Assembly (NCBI RefSeq): GCF_001807265.1
Contig: NZ_KV788388.1
Span: 124,001-188,000 of the forward strand
Origin: Corynebacterium sp. HMSC05H05
GTDB lineage: Bacteria > Actinomycetota > Actinomycetes > Mycobacteriales > Mycobacteriaceae
Direction of reading: 5' to 3'
DNA length: 64,000 nucleotides
Shown here one piece after another: positions 56,516 through 64,000 of this stretch. Both the position numbers and the translations under genes were made by a program. Under the pieces are notes generated by a model. That model did not search any database, was not told where the DNA came from, and saw nothing but the letters and a program-made list of their open reading frames with translations. Position 1 is the first letter of the stretch. Each line of letters opens with the position of its first letter.

Positions 56516-57877
56516 GTGGAGCAAGAGGGACTCTTCGCAGCCGCTGGTGGCAATGACGGCCGCGGCGATTCCGGCAACCGAGGCACCGCCTTTTTCGAGG
56601 CGGGGGCCTCGGCACCTCTGGCCGCGCGCATGCGCCCGCGAACCCTCGACGAGATTGCGGGCCAGCGGCACCTGCTCAGCGAGGGCAAGCCGTTGCGAAG
56701 GCTTATCGACGGTTCCGGGGCCGCCTCCGTGATCCTCTACGGCCCGCCGGGCACAGGAAAGACCACCATCGCATCGCTGATCGCGTCCGCGATGGGTCAG
56801 AACTTCGTTGCGCTCTCGGCGCTGTCCTCGGGCGTGAAAGAAGTGCGTGCCGTGATCGACGAAGCACGGCGCGATCTCATCCGCGGCGAGAAAACCGTGC
56901 TGTTCATCGACGAGGTCCACCGCTTTTCCAAGACCCAGCAGGACGCGCTGCTCGCCGCAGTGGAAAACCGCACCGTGCTGTTGGTCGCCGCGACCACGGA
57001 AAACCCGAGCTTCAGCGTGGTTGCGCCACTGCTGTCGCGCTCGCTGCTGCTAAAGCTGGAGTCCCTCGACACCGACGATCTGCGCGGGGTGCTGGACCGC
57101 GCGATGGCGGACGAGCGCGGGTTCAACGGCGAATTCGAGCTTGACGACGACGCACGCGACCAGCTGGTCCTCCTCGCCGGCGGCGACGCCCGCCGTGCGC
57201 TGACATATTTGGAGGCCGCGGCCGAGGCGGTGCAGCCGGGGGAGACCATCACCGTCGACACGGTGAAAGAAAACGTCAACCGTGCCGTTGTGCGCTACGA
57301 CCGGGACGGCGACCAGCACTACGACATCGTCAGCGCGTTCATCAAATCCATCCGCGGCTCAGACGTCGACGCCGCCCTGCACTACCTGGCCCGGATGATC
57401 GAGGCGGGGGAGGACCCCCGCTTTATCGCGCGGCGCCTGGTCATCCACGCCTCCGAGGACATCGGCATGGCAGACCCGACCGCGCTGCAGACCGCCAACG
57501 CTGCGGCGAACGCGGTGCAGTTCATCGGCATGCCCGAGGGGAGGCTCGCACTCGCGCAGGCGACGATCCACCTGGCCACGGCGCCGAAGTCGCCGTCGGT
57601 GATCCAGTCCATCGACCGGGCGTTAGCGGACGTGCGCGCAGGCCACGCCCCGCCGGTGCCGGCGCACCTGCGCGACGGGCACTACGAAGGCGCGAAGGCC
57701 ATGGGCAATGCGGTGGGCTATGTCTACCCGCATGATGATCCGTTGGGCGTCGTCAAGCAGCAGTACATGCCCGACGGCCTCGAAGAGGCCGTCTACTACG
57801 AACCCACCGACCACGGCGCGGAGCGGCGCATCAAAGACTTCATCGGGCGGCTGCGTGCCCTCGTCCGCGGGCGGTGA
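56516..57877 (+). CDS. rarA: Replication-associated recombination ATPase RarA
   Basis: AAA+ ATPase of the RarA/MgsA/WRNIP1 family, acting at stalled replication forks. It is 453 residues. Walker A is [12 protein letters not shown] near residue 80, Walker B FIDEVHRF, sensor 1 region VAATTENP, followed by the helical tetramerisation domain ([32 protein letters not shown]). GTG 56516 lies 11 nt after the APH-like gene, following AGGAGAGG. Confidence 0.95.
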   Translation: MEQEGLFAAAGGNDGRGDSGNRGTAFFEAGASAPLAARMRPRTLDEIAGQRHLLSEGKPLRRLIDGSGAASVILYGPPGTGKTTIASLIASAMGQNFVALSALSSGVKEVRAVIDEARRDLIRGEKTVLFIDEVHRFSKTQQDALLAAVENRTVLLVAATTENPSFSVVAPLLSRSLLLKLESLDTDDLRGVLDRAMADERGFNGEFELDDDARDQLVLLAGGDARRALTYLEAAAEAVQPGETITVDTVKENVNRAVVRYDRDGDQHYDIVSAFIKSIRGSDVDAALHYLARMIEAGEDPRFIARRLVIHASEDIGMADPTALQTANAAANAVQFIGMPEGRLALAQATIHLATAPKSPSVIQSIDRALADVRAGHAPPVPAHLRDGHYEGAKAMGNAVGYVYPHDDPLGVVKQQYMPDGLEEAVYYEPTDHGAERRIKDFIGRLRALVRGR

Positions 57878-57950
57878 CACCGGGCTGCGTCCGGGCGCGG
57901 GGTAGAGTAAGCGCGGATAAAAACCGGCGCTGCTGAAAGGACAATCACGC

Positions 57951-60617
57951 GTGCAGACCCATGAGATCCGAGAGCGGTTCACCAACCACTTCGTCGAGGC
58001 CGGCCACACCCCGGTGCCGAGCGCCCCGCTGATTCTGGACGACCCGACGCTGCTGTTCGTCAACGCCGGCATGGTGCCGTTCAAGCCGTACTTCCTGGGC
58101 GACCAGACTCCGGATTTCGCTAACGGCACCGCCACCTCCATCCAGAAGTGTGTGCGCACCCTGGACATCGAGGAAGTGGGCATCACCACCCGCCACAACA
58201 CGTTCTTCCAGATGGCCGGCAACTTCTCGTTCGGCCAGTACTTCAAGGAAGGCGCAATCACGCACGCCTGGACCCTGCTCACCGGCGCTGTCGAGGACGG
58301 CGGGCTGGGCCTGGACCCGGAGCGCCTGTGGGTGACGGTCTACCTGGACGACGACGAGGCTGCCTCGATCTGGCGCGACAAGATCGGTATCCCGGAAGAG
58401 CGCATCCAACGCATGGGCATGGAGGACAACTTCTGGTCCATGGGCATCCCCGGCCCCTGCGGCCCGTGCTCGGAGATCTACTACGACCGCGGCCCGGAGT
58501 ACGGCGTCGAGGGCGGCCCGATCGCCGACGACAACCGCTACATGGAGATCTGGAACCTCGTGTTCATGGAGTCCATCCGCGGCGAGGGCGACAAGAAGGG
58601 CAACTTCGAGATCGTCGGAGAGCTGCCGCAGAAGAACATCGATACCGGCATGGGCATCGAGCGCGTCGCCTGCATCCTGCAGGGCGTGGACAACGTGTAT
58701 GAGACCGACCTTCTGCGCCCCGTCATTGACGCTGCCGTGGAGCTGACCGGCGCGAAGTACGACGCCGGCAACAAGGACGACGACGTGCGCTTCCGCGTCG
58801 TCGCCGACCACGCGCGCACCGGCATGATGATCATCCTCGACGGCGTGACCCCGTCCAACGAGGGCCGCGGCTACATCCTGCGCCGCCTGCTGCGCCGCAT
58901 CATCCGCTCCGCACGCCTGCTGGGCGCGACCGGCCCGGTCATGGAGACGCTGATGAACACCATCATGGACACTATGACCCCGTCCTTCCCGGAGATCGCG
59001 GACAACCGCGAGCGCATCCTGCGCGTCGCCGTCGCCGAGGAGAAGGCGTTCTCCAAGACCCTGGAGGCGGGCACCTCGCGTTTCGACGAAGCCGCCTCCG
59101 CCGTCTCCGCATCCGGCGCCAAGGTCCTGCCGGGCGCGCAAGCCTTCGAGCTGCACGACACCTACGGTTTCCCGATCGACCTGACCGTGGAGATGGCCCG
59201 CGAGGCTGGCCTGGACGTGGACATGGACGCCTTCAACGCGGCTATGCAGGAGCAGCGCGAGCGCGCCAAGGCCGACAACAAGGCGAAGAAGCACCGCAAC
59301 GTGGACGAGTCGCTCTACCGCGAATGGGTGGACGCGAACCCGACCGAGTTTGTGGGCTACGACCAGCTCACCCACGACGCGAAGGTCATCGGCCTGGTGC
59401 GCGGCGGCGAGAAGGTCGGGGAGGTTGCCCAGGGCGACGAGGTGGAGGTCATCCTGGATGTGACCCCGATGTACGCAGAGTCCGGCGGCCAGATGGCCGA
59501 CCGCGGCCGCCTGGTCATGGGTGAGACCATCCTCAACGTCAACGACGTGCAGCGCGTGGGCAAGAAGCTGTGGCTGCACAAGGCCACAGTGCAAAACGGC
59601 GGGCTGGATCTGGGCTCCACCGTCACCGCCGAAGTGGACGAGGCATGGCGCCACGGCGCCCGCCAGGCGCACTCCGCGACCCACTTGATCCACGCCGCGA
59701 TCCGCCAGGTGCTCGGACCCACCGCAGTCCAGGCTGGTTCCTTGAACAAGCCCGGTTACCTGCGCTTCGACTTCAACTACACCGAGCAACTCACCGACGC
59801 GCAGCTGCAAGAGATCGCCACCATCACCAACCAGGCGGTGGACGCGGACTTTGCGGTCAACACCCTTGAAACCTCGCTCGAGCACGCGAAGGAGATGGGT
59901 GCGATGGCGCTGTTCGGCGAGAGCTACGGCGACACCGTGCGCGTGGTGGAGATCGGCGGGCCGTTCTCCATCGAGCTGTGCGGCGGCACTCACGTCGAGC
60001 ACGCCTCCCAGATCGGCCCCGTGGCTGTCCTCGGCGAGTCTTCCGTCGGCTCCGGCGCGCGCCGCATCGAGGCCTACTCCGGCATGGATTCCTTCAAGTT
60101 CCTGTCCAAGGAGGCCGCGCTCGCGTCCGGTCTGGCCGCGGAGTTGAAGGCCCCGACCGATCAGCTGCCGGACCGTATCGCCCAGCTCACCGAGCGCCTG
60201 CGCGCGGCCGAGAAGGAGATTGCAAACCTGCACCGCCAGCAGCTTTTGGCCTCCACCGCCAACTTGGCGGATGAGGCGCAAACGGTGGGCGTGCACCGTC
60301 TCGTCGCAAAGCAACTGCCCGAAGGCATCAACACCGGCGACCTGCGCACGATCGCGAACGACCTGCGAGGCAAGCTGCAGGCGGAAGATGCCGTGATCGT
60401 GCTGCTTTCCCAAACGGGCGAGAAGGTGTCCCTGGCCGCTGCTGCGACGCCGCAGGCCGTGGAATCTGGTGTGAAGGCTGGGGACTTGGTCAAGCTGATC
60501 GGCCAGTACGTGGACGGTAAGGGCGGCGGCAAGCCGGATCTGGCGCAGGGCACCGGCGCCAACCCGGCCGGCATCGATGATGCGCTGTGCGCGGTGCGTG
60601 AATCGCTCGTGGGATAG
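57951..60617 (+). CDS. alaS: Alanine-tRNA ligase
   Basis: 888 residues. The class II catalytic core is N-terminal ([34 protein letters not shown]). The editing domain has zinc ligands HSATH and CGGTH. The C-terminal DHHA1/C-Ala part is at the end ([20 protein letters not shown]). GTG 57951 follows GAAAGGAC. A -10 box TAGAGT is at 57903-57908. I see no T-box leader. Confidence 0.96.
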   Translation: MQTHEIRERFTNHFVEAGHTPVPSAPLILDDPTLLFVNAGMVPFKPYFLGDQTPDFANGTATSIQKCVRTLDIEEVGITTRHNTFFQMAGNFSFGQYFKEGAITHAWTLLTGAVEDGGLGLDPERLWVTVYLDDDEAASIWRDKIGIPEERIQRMGMEDNFWSMGIPGPCGPCSEIYYDRGPEYGVEGGPIADDNRYMEIWNLVFMESIRGEGDKKGNFEIVGELPQKNIDTGMGIERVACILQGVDNVYETDLLRPVIDAAVELTGAKYDAGNKDDDVRFRVVADHARTGMMIILDGVTPSNEGRGYILRRLLRRIIRSARLLGATGPVMETLMNTIMDTMTPSFPEIADNRERILRVAVAEEKAFSKTLEAGTSRFDEAASAVSASGAKVLPGAQAFELHDTYGFPIDLTVEMAREAGLDVDMDAFNAAMQEQRERAKADNKAKKHRNVDESLYREWVDANPTEFVGYDQLTHDAKVIGLVRGGEKVGEVAQGDEVEVILDVTPMYAESGGQMADRGRLVMGETILNVNDVQRVGKKLWLHKATVQNGGLDLGSTVTAEVDEAWRHGARQAHSATHLIHAAIRQVLGPTAVQAGSLNKPGYLRFDFNYTEQLTDAQLQEIATITNQAVDADFAVNTLETSLEHAKEMGAMALFGESYGDTVRVVEIGGPFSIELCGGTHVEHASQIGPVAVLGESSVGSGARRIEAYSGMDSFKFLSKEAALASGLAAELKAPTDQLPDRIAQLTERLRAAEKEIANLHRQQLLASTANLADEAQTVGVHRLVAKQLPEGINTGDLRTIANDLRGKLQAEDAVIVLLSQTGEKVSLAAAATPQAVESGVKAGDLVKLIGQYVDGKGGGKPDLAQGTGANPAGIDDALCAVRESLVG

Positions 60618-60672
60618 CCACGTTGTAATCCGTGACACGCCGAGCCAGCGCCCCGCCGGTTCCACAGGAAAC

Positions 60673-60686
60673 GGTTAGGTTTAACC
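60673..60686 (+). promoter_or_regulatory. Palindrome GGTTAGGTTTAACC before yqgF
   Basis: A 14-nt inverted repeat resembling one arm set of a DtxR/IdeR-type iron box but with the spacing off by one. It is located 73 nt before the yqgF start. Binding by any regulator is unproven. Confidence 0.3.
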
Positions 60687-60759
60687 AAGGCCAGTTGACC
60701 GCCCCGCCGTTAACCGGTCTGTTACTCACGTAGCCGTCGAAGGTGGAAAGGAAACACGG

Positions 60760-61248
60760 ATGAAGGTGCAGCCAGACACCCCGGGGCTCGACGACCCGGG
60801 GCAGGGCCGCCGCATCGGCATCGATGTGGGCACCGTCCGGATCGGCGTCGCTTCCTCTGACAAGGATGCGACGCTGGCTACCCCTGTTGAAACGGTCCGC
60901 CGGGTCACCGGGTTCAAGGACCGCGACGGCGAGGACATCGAACGCCTGCTGGCGCTCATCGACGAATTTGATGCGGTGGAGGTTGTCGTCGGCTTGCCGT
61001 CGAACCTCAACGGCGACGGGTCGAAGAGTGTGAAGCACGCAAAAGAGATCGCTTTCCGTATTCAGCGTCGCAGCGACGTGCCGGTGAAAATGGCGGATGA
61101 GCGGCTGACCACGGTCGCCGCCACCCAGGCTCTGCGGGCGTCGGGTGTGCGCGAAAAGGACGCACGCGCCGTGATCGACCAGGCGGCAGCGGTGGAGATT
61201 CTGCAATCATGGCTGGACGGCCGCAAGAACTACCTCAAGGAGAATTAA
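60760..61248 (+). CDS. yqgF: Holliday junction resolvase-like YqgF / RuvX
   Basis: 162 residues. RNase H-like motifs: [34 protein letters not shown]. YqgF proteins are linked to 16S rRNA 5' processing as well as junction resolution, so the symbol is by family only. GGAAAGGAAAC precedes ATG 60760. It is separated from alaS by about 140 nt and followed directly by mltG. Confidence 0.92.
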   Translation: MKVQPDTPGLDDPGQGRRIGIDVGTVRIGVASSDKDATLATPVETVRRVTGFKDRDGEDIERLLALIDEFDAVEVVVGLPSNLNGDGSKSVKHAKEIAFRIQRRSDVPVKMADERLTTVAATQALRASGVREKDARAVIDQAAAVEILQSWLDGRKNYLKEN

Positions 61249-61250
61249 CC

Positions 61251-62399
61251 GTGACCCCACGACAAGCCGCCATGCGGCGCACACGGAGCACCGCAGTGCT
61301 GGTTGCTTCGCTCCTGCTGATCATCGGCTTGATCGCCTGGATTGCCATCGCCCGCGGCAACAACGTGTCCGACTACGAGGGTGCGGGCAACGGCGAAGAA
61401 CAGGTAGTGCAGATCAAGGAAGGCGCCAGCCTTTCCGCACTTGGCCCGGAGCTGGAAGAGCGCGGCATCGTCGCGTCCGACAATGCGTTCCAGACAGCTG
61501 CGGCGAACAATCAGAACGCCGACAACATCCAGCCCGGCTTTTACCGCTTGCAAGAGGAGATGAGTGCCGAGTCTGCTGTGGAGGCACTGCTTGATCCGCA
61601 GCAGCGCGTCACGCCGTTGCAGGTCTACGGCGGCGCGACCCTGATGGACATCAACATCCTCGGCGGACAAAAGCGCCTGGGCATCCTCACCATGATTCAG
61701 CAGTCCGCCTGCGGTGAGAAGCCCGCGCCCGACTGCGTGAAGCTGGAGGACCTGAACAAGGTTGCGGCGGAGGCCGATCCGGAATCCCTTGGTGTGCCGG
61801 AGTGGGCGCGTGAGACGGTCGCTGGCCGCGCTGGTGACGCGAAGCGTCTCGAGGGTCTGATTGCCCCGGGCGAGTACATCATCGACCCGCACGCGAGCGC
61901 AGAAGAGATCCTGACAGATCTGATCACCCGGTCCGCGAAGCAGTACGAATCCACCGATATTGTCGGCCGCGCTCAGGCTGTTGGGTTGACTCCGTACGAA
62001 TTGCTCACTGCAGCGTCGCTGGTTGAACGCGAGGCGCCCGCGGGAGAGTTTGACAAGGTCGCCCGTGTCATCTTGAACCGCCTGGATGAGCCGATGCGCC
62101 TGGAGTTCGACTCGACGGTCAACTACGGCCTGCCGTCTGTTGAGGTCGCAACCACCGACGAAGACCGCGGTCGTGTCACCCCGTGGAATACCTACGCCAT
62201 GGACGGGCTGCCGCAAACGCCGATTGCCTCTCCGTCGATCGAGGCCATTGAAGCGATGGAGCACCCGGCCGAAGGCAATTGGCTGTTCTTCGTCACCGTG
62301 GACAAGGACGGCACGACGATCTTTAACGACACATTCGAGCAGCACCTCAACGACACCCAGCGTGCGGTGGACTCCGGCGTGCTCGACTCTCAGCGTTAA
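61251..62399 (+). CDS. mltG: Endolytic murein transglycosylase MltG
   Basis: Cuts nascent glycan chains in peptidoglycan, near the membrane. It is 382 residues. A single N-terminal transmembrane helix (about 15-33), a LysM-like region with IKEGASLSALGPELEERG and a YceG catalytic domain follow; the catalytic glutamate is in LLTAASLVEREAP and LEFDSTVNYGLP is the neighbouring conserved block. GTG 61251 is 2 nt after yqgF with AAGGAG inside that gene. The in-frame TTG/ATG further upstream would run into yqgF. Confidence 0.93.
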   Translation: MTPRQAAMRRTRSTAVLVASLLLIIGLIAWIAIARGNNVSDYEGAGNGEEQVVQIKEGASLSALGPELEERGIVASDNAFQTAAANNQNADNIQPGFYRLQEEMSAESAVEALLDPQQRVTPLQVYGGATLMDINILGGQKRLGILTMIQQSACGEKPAPDCVKLEDLNKVAAEADPESLGVPEWARETVAGRAGDAKRLEGLIAPGEYIIDPHASAEEILTDLITRSAKQYESTDIVGRAQAVGLTPYELLTAASLVEREAPAGEFDKVARVILNRLDEPMRLEFDSTVNYGLPSVEVATTDEDRGRVTPWNTYAMDGLPQTPIASPSIEAIEAMEHPAEGNWLFFVTVDKDGTTIFNDTFEQHLNDTQRAVDSGVLDSQR

Positions 62400-62402
62400 C
62401 CC

Positions 62403-63221
62403 ATGGAAACCACACACCGCGCCGCCGTGCTCGGCTCGCCCATCGCGCACTCCCTGTCCCCGGTTCTGCACAACGCCGGATACGAGGCGGCGGGCCTTGA
62501 CGGCTGGGAGTACACCCGGATCCTCTGCGAGGCGGACGACCTTTCCCGGATCGTGGGGGAGGCGGACGAATCCTTCCGCGGATTCTCGGTGACCATGCCG
62601 TGCAAGTTCGCGGCGCTGGATGTCGCAGATGAGGTGACCGAGAGGGCGAAGCAGATCGGTTCTGCGAACACGCTGACGCGTGTCGCCGGCGGATGGCGCG
62701 CCGACAACACCGACTGCGAAGGCGCGTTGGTGGCCCTGCAGGAACTGCTGGGAAAGACCCCGGCCAAACGCGCGATCCTGGTCGGTGCCGGAGGTACCGC
62801 CCGTGCCGTGATGTGGGCCCTGCGCGAGAGCGGCTGCGAGCAGGTCACCGTTGTCAACCGTTCAGACCGCGCGGCTGAGTATGTGGAATTGGTGCAGGGC
62901 ATGGACGTATCCTTCTGCACCTTCGACGCGGACCTTGAGGCTATCGCTTTGGAAGCGGATGTCGTCGTGTCCACCGTCCCCGCGAATGCGTTGGAGCGGC
63001 ACGCCGAGGCACTCGGGCATGCCCCGGTGTTCGATGTGATCTACAACCCGTGGCCGACGCCCTTGGCTATTCGCGCCGCTTCGAACGGCTACGCGGTGGT
63101 GGGCGGGCTGTCCATGCTGGCGGGGCAGTCTTATGCCCAGTTCGAGCAGTTCACTGGCGTTGTAGCTCCCCGCGAGGCTATGCGTGAGACGCTGTTGCAC
63201 CACTGGGAGCGCTCCCGCTAG
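62403..63221 (+). CDS. aroE: Shikimate dehydrogenase
   Basis: NADP-dependent reduction of 3-dehydroshikimate in aromatic amino acid synthesis. It is 272 residues. SPIAHSLSPVLHN is the shikimate-binding block, VTMPCK contains the catalytic lysine, DNTDCEG the second block, GAGGTARAV the nucleotide loop, and VVNRSDR follows the second strand. It begins 3 nt after mltG. aroC is nearby on the same strand, but a prepilin peptidase gene lies between. Confidence 0.95.
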   Translation: METTHRAAVLGSPIAHSLSPVLHNAGYEAAGLDGWEYTRILCEADDLSRIVGEADESFRGFSVTMPCKFAALDVADEVTERAKQIGSANTLTRVAGGWRADNTDCEGALVALQELLGKTPAKRAILVGAGGTARAVMWALRESGCEQVTVVNRSDRAAEYVELVQGMDVSFCTFDADLEAIALEADVVVSTVPANALERHAEALGHAPVFDVIYNPWPTPLAIRAASNGYAVVGGLSMLAGQSYAQFEQFTGVVAPREAMRETLLHHWERSR

Positions 63222-63231
63222 TCTCGCCATC

Positions 63232-63639
63232 ATGGGGTACGGGGGAGTCGCGGCCTTGCTGCTTTGGTCTGTGCTGTTGTGCACTTACGACATCCGTGAG
63301 CGCAGGCTGCCGGACGCGCTGACGGTGCCGCCTGCGGTTGCAGCTGCGGCCGCGTGTCTGTGGGACGTGTCCCTGGTATGGGGGCTGATGTGGCCAGCGT
63401 GGTATCTGCTGGTGGGGCGGGGCATCGGCGGGGGCGATATCAAACTTGCGGTACCGCTCGGGGTAGTCTGCGCGGCGGCCGGCGGGCCGTTTGGCGTGGT
63501 TGCGGGACTTGGGCTATCGGGCCTGCTCACCGTCGGTGCTGCCGTCGCGTGCGGCAGGCGCTCTGTGCCGCACGGACCGTCCATGCTGTCCGCTGCGTGG
63601 GCGCTGATTCCTCTTTTGTGTATGTATTCGGGGGTTTAA
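63232..63639 (+). CDS. Type IV prepilin peptidase-like protein (A24 family)
   Basis: 135 residues, all hydrophobic helices. The two catalytic aspartates are visible: [10 protein letters not shown] near residue 20 and GGGDIKL near 65. It lacks the N-terminal methylation domain of the large prepilin peptidases, so it is of the short archaeal/Tad/FlaK-like type. TAGTCT (63219-63224) ends 7 nt before ATG 63232, hence leaderless. The gene is a regular neighbour of aroC in corynebacteria, as I recall, but no pilin genes are in this window. Confidence 0.85.
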   Translation: MGYGGVAALLLWSVLLCTYDIRERRLPDALTVPPAVAAAAACLWDVSLVWGLMWPAWYLLVGRGIGGGDIKLAVPLGVVCAAAGGPFGVVAGLGLSGLLTVGAAVACGRRSVPHGPSMLSAAWALIPLLCMYSGV

Positions 63640-63676
63640 GGGCGGAGAGGAGCTCGGCTTGTGCAAGAATATCGCC

Positions 63677-64000
63677 ATGCTTCGTTGGACAACGGCCGGT
63701 GAATCGCACGGCCAAGCCCTCATTGCGTTAGTGGAGAATGCGCCGGCAGGTTTGCCGGTGCGTAAAGAAGAGATTGCCCATCAGTTGGCCCGCCGCCGTC
63801 TCGGCTACGGGCGCGGCGCCCGCATGAAGTTTGAGGCCGATGAGCTCACCCTGCTCACCGGCGTGGTGCACGGAACGTCGATTGGCAGTCCTATTGCCAT
63901 CCAGATCGGTAACACTGAATGGCCGAAGTGGACCACCATCATGTCCGCCGAGCCCGTGGACTTGGAGGACCCGGAGGTGGCGAAGGCCATGTCGTCCGGG
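63677..64000 (+). CDS. aroC: Chorismate synthase (5' part, runs off window)
   Basis: The first 108 codons of aro[13 protein letters not shown] is the chorismate synthase opening, followed by [28 protein letters not shown] and [17 protein letters not shown], which are FMN/phosphate-binding blocks. The enzyme makes chorismate from EPSP. The gene continues past 64000. Confidence 0.97.
   Translation, partial: MLRWTTAGESHGQALIALVENAPAGLPVRKEEIAHQLARRRLGYGRGARMKFEADELTLLTGVVHGTSIGSPIAIQIGNTEWPKWTTIMSAEPVDLEDPEVAKAMSSG

Noticed and set aside
57945..60665. 906-codon open frame on the minus strand opposite alaS
   Set aside because: It is a shadow of alaS caused by high GC at third codon positions; the product is low-complexity and has no domain, while alaS motifs are unambiguous.

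Overview
The window is a high-GC actinobacterial chromosome segment and is almost certainly from the genus Corynebacterium. The evidence is a DtxR whose metal-ligand residues fall on C. diphtheriae numbering, the dtxR-galE and sigA/sigB arrangement, the phosphatidylinositol mannoside (PIM) gene block, an AftC-type cell-wall glycosyltransferase, and many genes whose start codon lies 7-8 nt after a TANNNT box (leaderless transcripts). Gene order follows the mycobacterial Rv2711-Rv2671 and Rv2614c-Rv2586c blocks as I recall them. It is core genome: I see no prophage, transposase, integrase, CRISPR array or plasmid function, and no rRNA.

Region 1 (1-23354) runs from a truncated PAC2-family gene and a DUF4192 gene through galE, dtxR, sigB, dtd, a methyltransferase, DUF3099, DUF3039 with an overlapping SF2 helicase, a DUF4190 membrane protein, sigA, ppgK, DUF4193, DUF3093, dut, DUF3710, a TRAM-type RNA methyltransferase, dxs, an RNase D-like protein, DUF3000, hemQ, msrB, aftC and a RibD-like reductase. 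Its themes are transcription initiation, iron and stress regulation, isoprenoid and haem synthesis and cell-wall arabinan synthesis.

Region 2 (23395-24554) is a tRNA island. Six minus-strand tRNAs (Gly, Val, Gly, Cys, Val, Gly) include a perfect 183-nt tandem duplication. A plus-strand tRNA-Val(CAC) follows, then a terminator and an 18-bp inverted repeat. Region 3 (24555-27022) is a copper/redox envelope operon: CopC-like protein, PCuAC-like lipoprotein and a Tat-exported DyP peroxidase lipoprotein.

Region 4 (27132-43930) holds thrS followed by the PIM operon (HIT protein, pgsA, patA, pimA, a small membrane protein), yebC, ruvCAB, secD-secF (with no yajC in its usual place), a family 5 solute-binding lipoprotein, apt and rel. 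Region 5 (44116-53243) holds secreted and surface proteins (5'-nucleotidase, a small secreted protein, membrane cyclophilin, zinc metallopeptidase) with an MBL-fold hydrolase, hisS, sdaA and a CBS protein with a HEPN-like N-terminus. Region 6 (53402-64000) is a plus-strand run: aspS, an APH-fold protein, rarA, alaS, yqgF, mltG, aroE, a prepilin peptidase and the 5' part of aroC.

Points worth a second look: an 11-mer (GCTTATCGACG) found eight times, with relatives at three gene 3' ends; a 66-nt near-continuous hairpin at 46306-46371; a SigH-type promoter before sigB; the missing yajC; the HEPN-like/CBS fusion; and the terminator-like hairpin in the copper operon leader. I found no clear new defence or mobile system.
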